Origin: Myxococcus eversor
GTDB lineage: Bacteria > Myxococcota > Myxococcia > Myxococcales > Myxococcaceae
Direction: 5' to 3'
DNA: 64,000 nt
NCBI RefSeq assembly: GCF_010894455.1
Contig: NZ_JAAIXY010000005.1
Coordinates: 1 to 64,000 of the forward strand
Part shown: one piece after another, positions 19,003 through 27,998 of the stretch
Position numbering within the stretch: position 1 is the first letter of the stretch
How the letters are laid out: every line of letters starts with the position of its first letter
Program-made: the position numbers and the translations under genes
The notes under the pieces: model-generated
The model's input: only the letters and a program-made list of their open reading frames with translations
Told to the model about the DNA's origin: nothing
The model's database searches: none

Positions 19003-20291
19003 CAGTCGACGCTCAGTCGGGGGCAGGTGGTGCCGCCAGCGGCGCTGGGCGGGCAGAGGTTGGGATTGGTGGTGCCCACGAGCAAATCCCGGGGAATCTG
19101 CAGGTGGTCCATCAGCTCGTTGCAGACGGCTTCCTTCAGCCGCAGGTCCGTGATGTGGCTGATGATGGCGCTCGACGCCACGGCCAGGTCGAACTTCGTC
19201 TGGTCGGCGAGGTACTGCTGGGTGAGCTGGAGCAGGCCGGGCGTGGTCGTCGAGGAGTCGCTGTAGGCGGTGACGATGGAGCGCAGCAGGATGTCTCGCT
19301 GCCCGGTGGCCTCGCCGGCCTGGTACAGCGCGCTGGCGAGCAGCGTGCCCACCCGGTACTCCTTGCCGGTGAACTGATCCAGGCTGTCGCCCCGGATGCT
19401 GTCGCGCAGGGACGCGTCCATGCAGCGGTCCGCCTTCGCCAGGTCCCGGTCGGCCGGAATGGAGCCGTAGTCGGGGCCCTCGAAGGACGTGGAGAGGAAG
19501 CGGGTGTCGCAGCCGTTCTTCGTGCGGCAGGTGGCGCCGTACGCGTGCAGGTCGGCCAGGCCCTCGTCGAAGGACTTGAGGATGTTGGCGCCCTGGCTGG
19601 GGCCACCCACGGCGGCCCACGTGCTGAGGGCCAGGGGGAAGGCCTGCCCGGCGTACACCTTCAGGTTGAAGATGCGGTGCGAGTACTCGTGGGTGATGAC
19701 GCCCGCGTTGATGGCCAGCGGCGCGCGCTGGAGCTCATCGAAGGGCAGCACGAGGAAGGACTCCATCGCCGAGAAATACAGGGCGTTGTCCTTCAGCGCG
19801 TCGCGGCTGATGTCGGTGATGGTGAAGTCGGGGAAGTAGTACGTCTTGACGGGCTTCTTGAAGTCGGCCGTCGGGATGTTGGTGACGTCGTGGAAGTAAT
19901 CGAAGGCGCGCTCGAGGTTGTAGTACGTCGTCACCATGTTCCAGGTGTGGAAGTCCGCCGGCCACAGGACGTCATCCTGGGAGATGTAGCTGGCGGTGAC
20001 GTCGCGGCCCTCGCCCTTGATCAGCGCGTTGACGAAGGCCTCGGGCGTGGTGGCGTTGGCGAGGTCCTGGTCGTTGGAGTCGTAGACGATGCGCGCGCCG
20101 CCGTGCAGGTCGGCGACGCTGCCGCTGAGCCCGACGACGTCGGCGATCGTCTTGAGCTCGACCTCCTCGGGGACGTACTGCCCGTTGCTGGAGAGCACCA
20201 GTGCGCGAATCTTGACCGGGGCGCTCGTGTCGGGCGCACAGCCGGCGGCCAAGCCCAGCACGGCGGTGGTGGCGATGACTGTTCGGAGCAT
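19002..20291 (-). CDS. Lipoprotein with an HExxH zinc-metallopeptidase motif
   Basis: A 429-residue lipoprotein with signal peptide and lipobox (LAAGC) giving a lipidated Cys18. Near residues 200-205 the sequence THEYSHRIFN contains HExxH, and about 40 residues later FDEGLADLHAYG supplies the third-ligand glutamate of a gluzincin-type site (ExxAD). This predicts a zinc endopeptidase on the outer or inner membrane face. No further known domain is seen. Several cysteines in the C-terminal part (CRTKNGCD, CMDA, CNEL, CPPS, CPR) may form disulfides. It is the middle gene of a three-gene minus-strand operon between two barrel-like proteins, and its substrate may be one of them. Start: ATG at 20291. 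Confidence 0.82.
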   Translation of the reverse strand: MLRTVIATTAVLGLAAGCAPDTSAPVKIRALVLSSNGQYVPEEVELKTIADVVGLSGSVADLHGGARIVYDSNDQDLANATTPEAFVNALIKGEGRDVTASYISQDDVLWPADFHTWNMVTTYYNLERAFDYFHDVTNIPTADFKKPVKTYYFPDFTITDISRDALKDNALYFSAMESFLVLPFDELQRAPLAINAGVITHEYSHRIFNLKVYAGQAFPLALSTWAAVGGPSQGANILKSFDEGLADLHAYGATCRTKNGCDTRFLSTSFEGPDYGSIPADRDLAKADRCMDASLRDSIRGDSLDQFTGKEYRVGTLLASALYQAGEATGQRDILLRSIVTAYSDSSTTTPGLLQLTQQYLADQTKFDLAVASSAIISHITDLRLKEAVCNELMDHLQIPRDLLVGTTNPNLCPPSAAGGTTCPRLSVD

Positions 20292-20315
20292 GGAGGCCGT
20301 TTTACCCCGGTCCGC

Positions 20316-21443
20316 TCAGAACGTGTATTCCCCCCCGAGCGTCACCAGGCCGGAACGGACCCTGGACGGGGCCTCCCCCGGGTCCATGGCCTCCAGGTGG
20401 TCCTCTTGGAGCGCCACGCTGGCCCATACCCTCAGTGGCGCCCCCAGCTTCACCGTCCAGCGGGTGCCCAGGAGGTGGGACCACCCCTCGCCCGCGACGT
20501 AGCGGGTGAAGGCGTAGGAGACCTGCCCCCGCACGTCCCGTCCGGGCTTCCAGGTGAGGGAGGGCCTGACGTCGAAGCGCGAGGGCGCGGTGGGGATGCC
20601 CGCGGTGGCGTTGGCGTCCGCCATGCGCCGGGCCAGCGCGGTACCCAAGTCCTTGTTGACGCGGGCCTGGTAGCGGCGCAGGACGCGGCGCGTCTCCACG
20701 GCGTTCTCGACGCGGCGGACCAGCGCGGCCTGCTCCTCCTCGGTGAACTGGCCGGCGGACAGCGGGTCCTCGCTGTAGAGGGACAGGCTGCCCCGGGCGC
20801 CCAGCTCCCAGCGCGTGCCCAGGAGCAGCCGGACGCCCAGCCCGGGCCGCGCGGCCCAGAGGATGTCCTCGCGGGCGAAGCGCGTGGTGGTGCCCTGGGC
20901 GTTGGTGACGAGCAGCTCCCGGCTCAGCGGGTGGCGGGTGAGGGAGACGCTCGCGTCCACGCCCAGCTCCACGTCGGAGAAGCCCGCCGAGTCATAGGCG
21001 AGCGCCACGAGCGCGCCCTGGCTGGCGTAGCCGGTGCTCGCGTCCGCCGCGGGGAGGCGGCGGGCGGGGCGCTCGGGGACGAGTTCGACGGTGGTGTCCT
21101 TGGGCAGGCTCGCGCTGATGATGCCGGACAGGAGCCAGTGGTCGCCCAGCACCTGGTCCGCGCCCAGGCTGAGCTGGTGGGTGAGGGCGGTGCCCGCTTC
21201 GGGGCGGGCTCCCGTGTAGCCCAGCGTGAGGAACGTGGCGCCGTCGCGCAGCTCCACGTCACCCAGGACGCTCCAGGCGCGGAAGTCCTTGCCGACGGTG
21301 GTCTCCACGCTGACGGTGGTGTCTCCGGACTCGGCGCGGGCTGGTGGCGCGGTGAGCAGGGTGGCCACCAGCCCCAGCAGGACGCCTGCCTGGCGAGGCA
21401 GGGCCCAGGGCCCGGGCTTGCGCGTGCTTGGCTCCCCCTTCAT
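20316..21443 (-). CDS. Predicted outer-membrane beta-barrel protein (first gene of envelope operon)
   Basis: A 375-residue exported protein. The ATG at 21443 yields a signal peptide (GVLLGLVATLLTAPPARA). Codons upstream to 21662 have no support. The mature part consists of alternating beta-strand-like segments (FLTLGYTGARPEAG, LVALAYDSAGFSDVELGVDA, QVSYAFTRYVAG) and ends with GGEYTF, a C-terminal aromatic. It contains a helical insertion around residues 235-275 (EEEQAALVRRVENAVETRRVL), unusual for a simple barrel. The next gene starts 24 bases later, so it likely leads the operon. Function unknown. Confidence 0.78.
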   Translation of the reverse strand: MKGEPSTRKPGPWALPRQAGVLLGLVATLLTAPPARAESGDTTVSVETTVGKDFRAWSVLGDVELRDGATFLTLGYTGARPEAGTALTHQLSLGADQVLGDHWLLSGIISASLPKDTTVELVPERPARRLPAADASTGYASQGALVALAYDSAGFSDVELGVDASVSLTRHPLSRELLVTNAQGTTTRFAREDILWAARPGLGVRLLLGTRWELGARGSLSLYSEDPLSAGQFTEEEQAALVRRVENAVETRRVLRRYQARVNKDLGTALARRMADANATAGIPTAPSRFDVRPSLTWKPGRDVRGQVSYAFTRYVAGEGWSHLLGTRWTVKLGAPLRVWASVALQEDHLEAMDPGEAPSRVRSGLVTLGGEYTF

Positions 21444-21551
21444 GAGCAGGTCAACACGGCGGGCGGCGAGAAGTCGCGCGCGGGTCCGAGGAACGTCAGG
21501 ACGCGCGTGGAGAGTCGACCGTTTGAGAGCAGTCAGCACGGCGCGGACTCC

Positions 21552-21581
21552 TTGACGCATCGTTTCCACGGTCTCTATGGT
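21552..21581 (+). promoter_or_regulatory. Candidate sigma-70 promoter of aspS
   Basis: TTGACG (21552-21557, 5/6) and TATGGT (21576-21581, 4/6) are separated by 18 bases, 40 bases before the aspS ATG. This is a good match for a housekeeping promoter. Confidence 0.5.
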
Positions 21582-21621
21582 GCCGCGCCTTTTCCTTCTA
21601 CGAACCACGCAGGCGGTCTCC

Positions 21622-23439
21622 ATGGCGGTCCCGTTCATCTCCGAGGTCAAGCGTACCCACACGTGCGGTCAGCTCACCGCGACCAATGTTGGCGAAGAGG
21701 TCGTCCTCTTCGGCTGGGTGCACAATCGTCGAGACCACGGCGGCGCGGTCTTCATCGACCTCCGGGACAGGGATGGGTTGACGCAGGTGGTGTTCGAGCC
21801 GGACCACGCGGAAGCGCATGGGCTGGCGGGCAGTCTTCGGTTGGAGTTCTGCATCGGCGTGCGCGGCAAGGTCGTGTCGCGTGGCAAGAACGTGAACCCG
21901 AAGATGAAGACCGGGGAGATCGAGATCAAGGCGACGGATCTCACCATCTTCAATCGCTCCGAGCCAACCCCGTTCCCCATCGAGGACTCGATTGACACCT
22001 CGGAGGAGAAGCGACTGGCGCACCGCTACCTGGACCTGCGCCGGGCGCCGCTCCAGAAGTCGCTGATGACGCGCTCGAAGATGCACTCGCTGACGCGCGC
22101 GTACATGGTGGACCACGGCTTCCTGGACCTGGAGACGCCGTTCATGGGCAAGTACACGCCCGGTGGCGCGCGCAACTTCCTGGTCCCCAGCCGGATGAAC
22201 GCGGGCAAGTTCTACGCGCTGGCGGAGAGCCCGCAGCTCTACAAGCAGCTCTTCATGGTGGCGGGCTTCGACCGGTACTTCCAGATCGTGAAGTGCTTCC
22301 GTGACGAGGACCTGCGCGTGGACCGGCAGCCGGAGTTCACGCAGATCGACGTGGAGATGAGCTTCGTCAGCCAGGACGACATCTTCACCATCATCGAGGG
22401 GCTCATCAAGAAGCTGTGGGGCGAGGTGCTCGGCATCGACGTGCCCACGCCCTTCGCGCGGATGGACTTCTACGAGTCCATGGCGAAGTACGGCAACGAC
22501 AAGCCGGACCTGCGCTTCGGGCTGGAGCACACGGTGCTCACGGACCTGATTCGCGAGCACGGTGAAGCCGGCGGCGTGCCGATGATGTTCGAGGCGGTGC
22601 AGAACAAGGGCATCGTCAAGGCGATGGTCGTCCCCGCGGAGAAGGCGATGAGCCGCGCGGAGAGCGACAAGCTGGAGGAGTTCGCCAAGCAGGCCGGTGC
22701 GAAGGGCCTGGCGCGCGCGAAGGTGGGCGAGGGTGGCGAGTGGACGCAGTCGCCGCTGTCCAAGACGATTACCCCGGCGCTGCGCGCGGCCATCAACCAG
22801 GCCGTGGGCGCGAAGACGGGCGACCTCCTCCTGTTCCAGTTCGGCAAGGAGTCGCTGGTCCACACGGTGATGGCGAACCTGCGCGTGCATGTCGCCAAGA
22901 AGCTGGGGCTGATTCCGGAGTACGGCAGCGGCGGCCAGTGGAAGTTCCTGTGGGTGGTGAACCCGCCGCTGTTCGAGCACGACGAGGATTCCAACACCTG
23001 GGTGGCGGCGCACCACGCCTTCACACGTCCGCATGACGAGGACGTGCCGTTCCTGCTCACCGACCCGGGCCGGGTGAAGTGCCACCGTTACGACGTGGTG
23101 CTCAACGGCTTCGAGATTGGCGGCGGCTCCATCCGCCTGCATGACCCGAAGGTCCAGGCGGAGGTCTTCAAGGCGCTGGGCATCGGCGAGGAGGAGGCGC
23201 AGGCGAAGTTCGGCTTCCTGCTGGACGCGCTCAAGTTCGGCGCGCCTCCGCACGGTGGTATTGCGTTGGGCATGGATCGGCTCGCCTTCCTGCTGACCGG
23301 CGCCGAGTCCCTGCGCGACGTGATTCCGTTCCCCAAGACGAAGACGGGCACGGACCTGATGACGGGCGCGCCCGGCGACGTGGACGACAAGCAGCTTCGC
23401 GAGCTGCATGTCCGTCCGGTGCCGCCCCCGCAGAAGTAG
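21622..23439 (+). CDS. aspS: Aspartyl-tRNA synthetase
   Basis: A 605-residue class II synthetase that charges tRNA-Asp. An N-terminal OB-fold (FGWVHNRRDHGGAVFIDLRDRDG) binds the anticodon. Motif 2 is visible as FRDEDLRVDRQPEFTQID (near 217-234) and motif 3 as GGIALGMDRLAFLL (near 547-560). The bacterial-type GAD insertion lies between. Size is normal for the bacterial form. The ATG at 21622 matches the family N-terminus; the in-frame ATG at 21577 would add 15 residues and overlaps the promoter. The stop directly abuts the stop of the convergent MocR gene. Confidence 0.97.
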   Translation: MAVPFISEVKRTHTCGQLTATNVGEEVVLFGWVHNRRDHGGAVFIDLRDRDGLTQVVFEPDHAEAHGLAGSLRLEFCIGVRGKVVSRGKNVNPKMKTGEIEIKATDLTIFNRSEPTPFPIEDSIDTSEEKRLAHRYLDLRRAPLQKSLMTRSKMHSLTRAYMVDHGFLDLETPFMGKYTPGGARNFLVPSRMNAGKFYALAESPQLYKQLFMVAGFDRYFQIVKCFRDEDLRVDRQPEFTQIDVEMSFVSQDDIFTIIEGLIKKLWGEVLGIDVPTPFARMDFYESMAKYGNDKPDLRFGLEHTVLTDLIREHGEAGGVPMMFEAVQNKGIVKAMVVPAEKAMSRAESDKLEEFAKQAGAKGLARAKVGEGGEWTQSPLSKTITPALRAAINQAVGAKTGDLLLFQFGKESLVHTVMANLRVHVAKKLGLIPEYGSGGQWKFLWVVNPPLFEHDEDSNTWVAAHHAFTRPHDEDVPFLLTDPGRVKCHRYDVVLNGFEIGGGSIRLHDPKVQAEVFKALGIGEEEAQAKFGFLLDALKFGAPPHGGIALGMDRLAFLLTGAESLRDVIPFPKTKTGTDLMTGAPGDVDDKQLRELHVRPVPPPQK

Positions 23440-24843
23440 TCAGACGATGGAGGCGAGGGGCTCCGGCCCCCCCTCCAGTGTCTCGCGCAGTCGATGCAGG
23501 CCCTTCTCCAGCGAGGCGCGGGTGCGTGGTGCTCCCAGGCACACGCGCACCGCCGCTGGAGCGGTGGCCGGGCCCACGGTGAACAGCTCGGCGGGAATGA
23601 CGAGCACGCCGCGCCGCCGGGCCTGGGAGGTGAACGCCTCCGCGCGCCAGGGCGAGGGAAGCTTGAGCCACAGGTGGTACGTGGTGGCTCGGCCCTGACG
23701 TGGCAGCAGGTCCCCGAGCACGTCCTTCGCCAGCTCCAGTCGCTCGTGTGCTTCGCGGCGACGGCGCACCACCAGCTCATCGGCGGTGCCGTCACATACC
23801 CAGCGCGCGGTGATGTCGGCCGTGAGCGCGGGTGTCATTCGCGCGGCCAGGGCGGCTTCCTCCGCGAGTCGCTCGGTGCTCGGTCCTCCGGGTGCCGCGA
23901 GGTAGCCGATGCGCAGCCCTGGGGCTAGCAGCTTGGAGACACCCGCGATGAACCAGCCGGACTCCGGCAGGAGCGTGCAGAGCGGTGGTGGTCGCTTGTC
24001 GAGGAGGAGGCCGTACGCGTCGTCCTCCACCACGGCGAGGCCGTGTCTGCGGGCCACCGTGGCGATGCGGCGCCGGCGTTCCTCGGGCATGACGGCGCCG
24101 GTGGGGTTCTGGAGGTTGGGCAGGCAGAAGAGGACCTTCGCGCCGGTGCGGCACGCGGTCTCCAGGGCGTCCGGGAGGAGGCCTTGCTCGTCCATGGCCA
24201 CGCCGTGCAGCCGCAGGTGGAGCCGGTTCGCGAGCACCTTGAGGCCGGGGTAGGTGAGTGACTCGCAGAGCACCGTGTCGCCAGGGCGCGTAAGGGTGCT
24301 GAGGGCGACTTCCATCGCGTGCTGTCCGCCGGAGCAGACCATGATTCGCGAGGGCTCGACGTCCAGGCCGAAGCGGGACATCCACTCGGCGCCAGCCTCG
24401 CGGTGCTCCGGGTGTCCCGCGTGAGGTTGATAGTCGAGCAGCGCCGAGAGGTGAGTGGAGCGTTGCAGGGCCTCCAGTGACTTCTTGAGCGCGGAGCCGG
24501 CGGGGTCTCCCGCGGGTGAGGCCGGCCAGTTGAGGCCCAGGTCGATGAGGGTGTCGTCGTCTGTGTCCTGAGCGGGCTGTGGGAACTGGCGCGGGGTGTC
24601 CCGGTGGCGCACGAAGGTGCCTCGACCGACTTCGCCGCCAATGAGGCCTCGACGCTCTGCTTCGGCGTAGGCACGCGTGACGGTGCCCACGGTGACGCCC
24701 ACCTTCTCCGCGAGCTCACGGTGCGTGGGCAGGCGGGTTCCGGCGGCGAGGCGGCCCTCCTCGATGTCCGCGCCGAGCGCATCCGCGAGGATTCGATACA
24801 GCGGCCCCTCTCGGCCCCGGAGATTGGGCGTCCAGATTGTCAT
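23440..24843 (-). CDS. MocR-type regulator (GntR wHTH fused to aminotransferase domain)
   Basis: A 467-residue fusion. Residues ~10-75 are a GntR-family winged helix (GTRLPTHRELAEKVGVTVGTV...GRGTFV). The rest is a fold-type I aminotransferase domain with the PLP lysine expected in GVSKLLAPGLRIGY (near 306-319). MocR proteins bind PLP as effector and regulate vitamin B6, GABA or neighbouring amino-acid genes. It is divergent from a PhzF-family gene with a 134-base intergenic region that contains a palindrome and repeated TGTGTCG elements, so it most likely controls that gene and itself. Confidence 0.9.
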   Translation of the reverse strand: MTIWTPNLRGREGPLYRILADALGADIEEGRLAAGTRLPTHRELAEKVGVTVGTVTRAYAEAERRGLIGGEVGRGTFVRHRDTPRQFPQPAQDTDDDTLIDLGLNWPASPAGDPAGSALKKSLEALQRSTHLSALLDYQPHAGHPEHREAGAEWMSRFGLDVEPSRIMVCSGGQHAMEVALSTLTRPGDTVLCESLTYPGLKVLANRLHLRLHGVAMDEQGLLPDALETACRTGAKVLFCLPNLQNPTGAVMPEERRRRIATVARRHGLAVVEDDAYGLLLDKRPPPLCTLLPESGWFIAGVSKLLAPGLRIGYLAAPGGPSTERLAEEAALAARMTPALTADITARWVCDGTADELVVRRRREAHERLELAKDVLGDLLPRQGRATTYHLWLKLPSPWRAEAFTSQARRRGVLVIPAELFTVGPATAPAAVRVCLGAPRTRASLEKGLHRLRETLEGGPEPLASIV

Positions 24844-24884
24844 GGTGACAATGCATACAGTTGCCGGGCGTGTTCGCGCAATGT

Positions 24885-24899
24885 ATCGACTGTGTCGAT
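24885..24899. promoter_or_regulatory. Candidate MocR operator
   Basis: ATCGAC-TGT-GTCGAT is a perfect inverted repeat (6+3+6) in the region between the divergent MocR and PhzF genes. Around it, ACTGTGTCG (24889-24897) recurs as ATTGTGTCG (from 24913), a direct repeat of the type reported for MocR operators. No binding data are available. Confidence 0.45.
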
Positions 24900-24977
24900 T
24901 CTTGGGCTGGATTGTGTCGGTACACTCGAAGGACGGTGCGGGCTTCGGCCTGGCGCCGTGGATGGGAGAGGCACGCC

Positions 24978-25865
24978 ATGCAGGTGACCATCGTCGACGC
25001 TTTCACGCAGACCGCTGGGGCGGGCAATCGCGCGGGTGTGGTGCTGGACGCGGGGGGCCTGGGGGGGGAGGCCATGCAGCGCATCGCGGCCGCGGTGGGC
25101 GCATCGGAGACGGCGTTCGTCATCTCGGGCCCCACGTCGCAGGGCGTGCGGCTGCGCTACTTCACGCCGACGAGCGAGATTGATTTCTGCGGCCACGCCA
25201 CGGTGGCGACGTTCCATCTGCTGGCCGAGCGCGGGCTCGTGCCTCGGGCGGGGCCGCTCAAGCTGGAGTGCGCGGCGGGGGTGCTCGACGTGGAGATGGA
25301 GGCGGTGGACGCGCGCCGGAGCCGGGCGTGGATTGTGACGCCTCGGCATCCGTGGCTGGAGACGCCGGTGCCGCTGGAGCAGGTGCTCGCGCTCGTGGGT
25401 GGGACGGTGGACATGGTGGATGACTCGTTGCCCGTGCGGCGCAATGCGCACCGGGTGATGGTGCCGTTCCGCAGGAGGGAAGACGTGTGGGCGCTGGCCC
25501 CGCGTTCGAGCGCGCTGGACACGCTGTTACGGCCGCATGGCCTGAGCGGCGCGTACTTCTTCTCGCGCGAGACGTTGGAGGAGGGCAGCGTGGCGCACTC
25601 GCGATACTTCGTGCCCGGCATGGGTGTGCCGGAAGACCCCGCGACGGGCTCGGCGGCCGGGCCGCTCGGCATGTACCTGGCGATGCACGGCGTGCTGCCG
25701 CTGCCCGCCGAGGGCGGCACGGTGCGCGCTCGCATCGAGCAGGGCGATGCCATGGGCAAACCGGGGCGCATCGAGGTGGAGGTCACTGGACGCGCCAGGC
25801 AGCCCGAGCAGGCTCGCATCGGCGGAGCGGCGGTGACGGTCCTCGACGGCACGCTGCACGTGTAG
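24978..25865 (+). CDS. PhzF-family epimerase/isomerase
   Basis: A 295-residue protein of the PhzF/DapF-like fold. Visible signatures: DAFTQTAGAGNRAGVVLDA at the N-terminus, ASETAFV with the family's catalytic glutamate (E46 area), FCGHATVAT (about 73-81) and DPATGSAAGPLGMYL in the second half domain. Members isomerise 2,3-dihydro-3-hydroxyanthranilate in phenazine synthesis, but most homologues act on unknown small metabolites. There are no phenazine genes nearby, so the substrate is open. The ATG at 24978 follows GGGAGAGG. Probably regulated by the divergent MocR protein. Confidence 0.9.
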   Translation: MQVTIVDAFTQTAGAGNRAGVVLDAGGLGGEAMQRIAAAVGASETAFVISGPTSQGVRLRYFTPTSEIDFCGHATVATFHLLAERGLVPRAGPLKLECAAGVLDVEMEAVDARRSRAWIVTPRHPWLETPVPLEQVLALVGGTVDMVDDSLPVRRNAHRVMVPFRRREDVWALAPRSSALDTLLRPHGLSGAYFFSRETLEEGSVAHSRYFVPGMGVPEDPATGSAAGPLGMYLAMHGVLPLPAEGGTVRARIEQGDAMGKPGRIEVEVTGRARQPEQARIGGAAVTVLDGTLHV

Positions 25866-25997
25866 CGGAGCGGCCCGACCCTGTTCCAGGACGCCGGTCG
25901 TCGACGGACCTTGCTCGCTCCACACGGACGCTCCGCCGTGTGCAGTGCTCACTGAGAGGCCTCGTCCGCAAACCGAGTCCCGAGCCGTCCGCGACGC

Positions 25998-26522
25998 ATG
26001 CGATTCCTTGCCTACCCCTATGTTGGTCCCGAGGAGATACGCCGCCGTTCCTCGGATGCCCTGGCTGGTACTCCGGTCAGCTCCCTAAGGGACGTCCGGG
26101 ATTGGCTTGCCGCCAACCCCGATGCACTCGTCGAGGGTGCGACGTATGTGGTCGACTTGCGCGGAAGCTTGCGCCTCGCGCCTCGGAGGTCCGAGCATGT
26201 CGCGTGCGCTAGCGGTGAAGAGGTCCTCGCCGCTGGCGAGATTCGCTTCCGCGACGATTCGCCCCAGCCCTCGGTTGTCGAGGTGACGAACCTCTCCACT
26301 GGCTACTGCCCTGATGTGACCTGTTGGGCTGCCGTGGAGGGGGCCTTGAATCGGGCGGGCCTGAGGCCTCCGTCGGGCTTCACCACCAAGATGCTGTTCC
26401 GGCGGTGTACGGCGTGTGGCCAGGTCACCCTGGTGAAGGACGGATGGTTCGTCTGCGTCTTCTGCGATGCAGACCTCTCTTCCTCGTGGAACGTCGGGGC
26501 CCGCCGTGAGGTGGGCGATTGA
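25998..26522 (+). CDS. Zinc-ribbon protein of unknown function
   Basis: A 174-residue protein with no named family that I recognise. The C-terminal third contains RRCTACG and VCVFCDADL (CxxC ... CxxC, about 17 residues apart), a zinc ribbon. The middle has LRLAPRRSEHVACASG and a NLSTGYCPD motif, which look like conserved functional segments. It appears soluble and cytoplasmic. It stands alone between the PhzF gene and the lipid kinase, with gaps of 132 and 200 bases. Start at the ATG at 25998, without a strong SD. I cannot assign a role. Confidence 0.75.
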   Translation: MRFLAYPYVGPEEIRRRSSDALAGTPVSSLRDVRDWLAANPDALVEGATYVVDLRGSLRLAPRRSEHVACASGEEVLAAGEIRFRDDSPQPSVVEVTNLSTGYCPDVTCWAAVEGALNRAGLRPPSGFTTKMLFRRCTACGQVTLVKDGWFVCVFCDADLSSSWNVGARREVGD

Positions 26523-26722
26523 ACCCGGCCTTGGGTCCCTGAAGGCACATTCCAGAGAGGCGGCCAGTCGTGGGGGGCTGGCTGGAGCCGGGCCTCACTG
26601 TGCGGTGCGTCAGCCGTATGCCGGGTGGCGGGGGACCTGGACGACCCTGGGGGTGCGTCGCGAAGTGGAGTACCGCGCCACAACCGCGTAAACAGGGGCG
26701 TTACAGGGAGGGGTAGGTGCCG

Positions 26723-27646
26723 ATGAAGACGTTCCTCGTGGTCAATCCGCGCAGCGCCAATGGCCAGACCGGGAAGCGCTGGGTCGAGATTGCCGCGCAG
26801 GTGGGGAAGGTGCTCGGTGAGTTCGGGCACGGCTTCACCCAGGGCGGGATGGATGCCGCGCGCATCGCCCGCGAGGCGATTGACCAGGGCTATGAGTGCA
26901 TCGTCGCGGTCGGCGGCGACGGGACGCTCAACGAAGTCACCAACGGCTTCTTCCGCGACGGCAAGGCCATCAACCCGAACGCCGTCCTTGGCCTCATTCC
27001 TCGCGGCACCGGTGGCGACTTCCGCCGCACCTTCGGCTGGGGGCTCGACCTGGAGTCCTCCCTGGAGCGGCTCCGCTCGGACACCACCGAGCCCTTCGAC
27101 GTGGGCCGGCTCGACTTCATCGACAACGATGGCAACCCCGCGACGCGCTACTTCGCCAACATCGCCTCGTTCGGCGTGAGCGCGGTGGTGGCTCGCGAGG
27201 TGAACAGCGGCAGCAAGGCCCTCGGCGGTAACTTCAGCTTCGTCTGGGGCACGCTCAAGGGCCTGGTGAAGTACACCGAGCGCAAGGTGCGGCTGTCCAC
27301 GGATGATGGGCCCGCGGAGACGCTCGACATCACCGCCGTCGCCGTGGCCAACGGCCGCTACTTCGGCAGCGGCATGTTCGTCGCCCCCGAGGCGATTACC
27401 CACGATGGCGTGTTCGACATCACCATCTGGTCCGGCTACGGCCTGAGCGACTTCCTCCTCAAGTCCAAGGGCGTCTACAACGGCTCGCACGTCACCTGGA
27501 AAGGCACGCGCCGCCTGCGCTGCCAGAAGGTCCACGCGGAGTCGGTGGATGGCCAGGAGGTCTACCTGGACGTCGATGGAGAGACGCCGGGCCGACTGCC
27601 TGCCACGTTCACGCTCCTGCCCGCCGCCATCCGCATCAAGGTGTAG
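26723..27646 (+). CDS. Diacylglycerol/lipid kinase family protein
   Basis: A 307-residue protein of the DagK/YegS/sphingosine kinase family, which phosphorylates a lipid hydroxyl with ATP. Visible: N-terminal FLVVNPRSANGQTGK, the nucleotide-binding VAVGGDGTLNEV (near 66-77), and IPRGTGGDFRRTF (around 95-107), the family's second glycine-rich motif. The C-terminal beta domain is normal, with GSGMFVAPEA and DGVFDI blocks. The ATG at 26723 follows AGGGAGGGG by about ten bases; the in-frame GTG at 26717 is the alternative. The likely substrate is a membrane lipid such as diacylglycerol. Confidence 0.92.
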   Translation: MKTFLVVNPRSANGQTGKRWVEIAAQVGKVLGEFGHGFTQGGMDAARIAREAIDQGYECIVAVGGDGTLNEVTNGFFRDGKAINPNAVLGLIPRGTGGDFRRTFGWGLDLESSLERLRSDTTEPFDVGRLDFIDNDGNPATRYFANIASFGVSAVVAREVNSGSKALGGNFSFVWGTLKGLVKYTERKVRLSTDDGPAETLDITAVAVANGRYFGSGMFVAPEAITHDGVFDITIWSGYGLSDFLLKSKGVYNGSHVTWKGTRRLRCQKVHAESVDGQEVYLDVDGETPGRLPATFTLLPAAIRIKV

Positions 27647-27725
27647 GCCGCGCGGGCGTGCGACTGATGCGCATGCTCCCGACGTCCCGCGAGCCTGAGG
27701 CCCAGGTCCGCGAGCGCTCCACGAC

Positions 27726-27869
27726 CTGTATCGCGGCCGGGAGATTGCCCAGGCGCTCGGCACGGCGGAGGGCACGGTGAAGAACCAGACCTCCAGCATC
27801 CTGTCGAAGCTCGGTGTCCGGGACAGGACTCGAGCGGTGCTCCGGGCGATGGAGCTCGGCTGTCTGTAG
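27726..27869 (+). pseudogene. LuxR-type HTH remnant of a response regulator
   Basis: 48 codons ending in TAG at 27867-27869 read REIAQALGTAEGTVKNQTSS, then ILSKLGVRDRTRAVLRAMELG. This is the helix-turn-helix and dimer helix of NarL/LuxR response regulators. No start codon or receiver domain precedes it. Upstream in-frame codons to about 27700 lose similarity. I read it as the surviving 3' end of a deleted gene in a 352-base gap that otherwise holds nothing coding. Confidence 0.7.
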
Positions 27870-27998
27870 GCCGTACATCCCTCTTGGGCAGTCCCCGGGT
27901 TCTGGGGCAACCTCCTGCATCATGTGGCGTCCGGCGTTATGCCTGCTGGACGCGCGGCACCGCGTTCCGGTGTCCGTAGGACACAGGAGAGATGCCCG

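Noticed and set aside
24861-24977. Longer N-terminus of the PhzF gene from 24861
   Set aside because: The added residues are Cys/Arg-rich, overlap the operator region and have no RBS; the ATG at 24978 has GGGAGAGG and starts the family fold.
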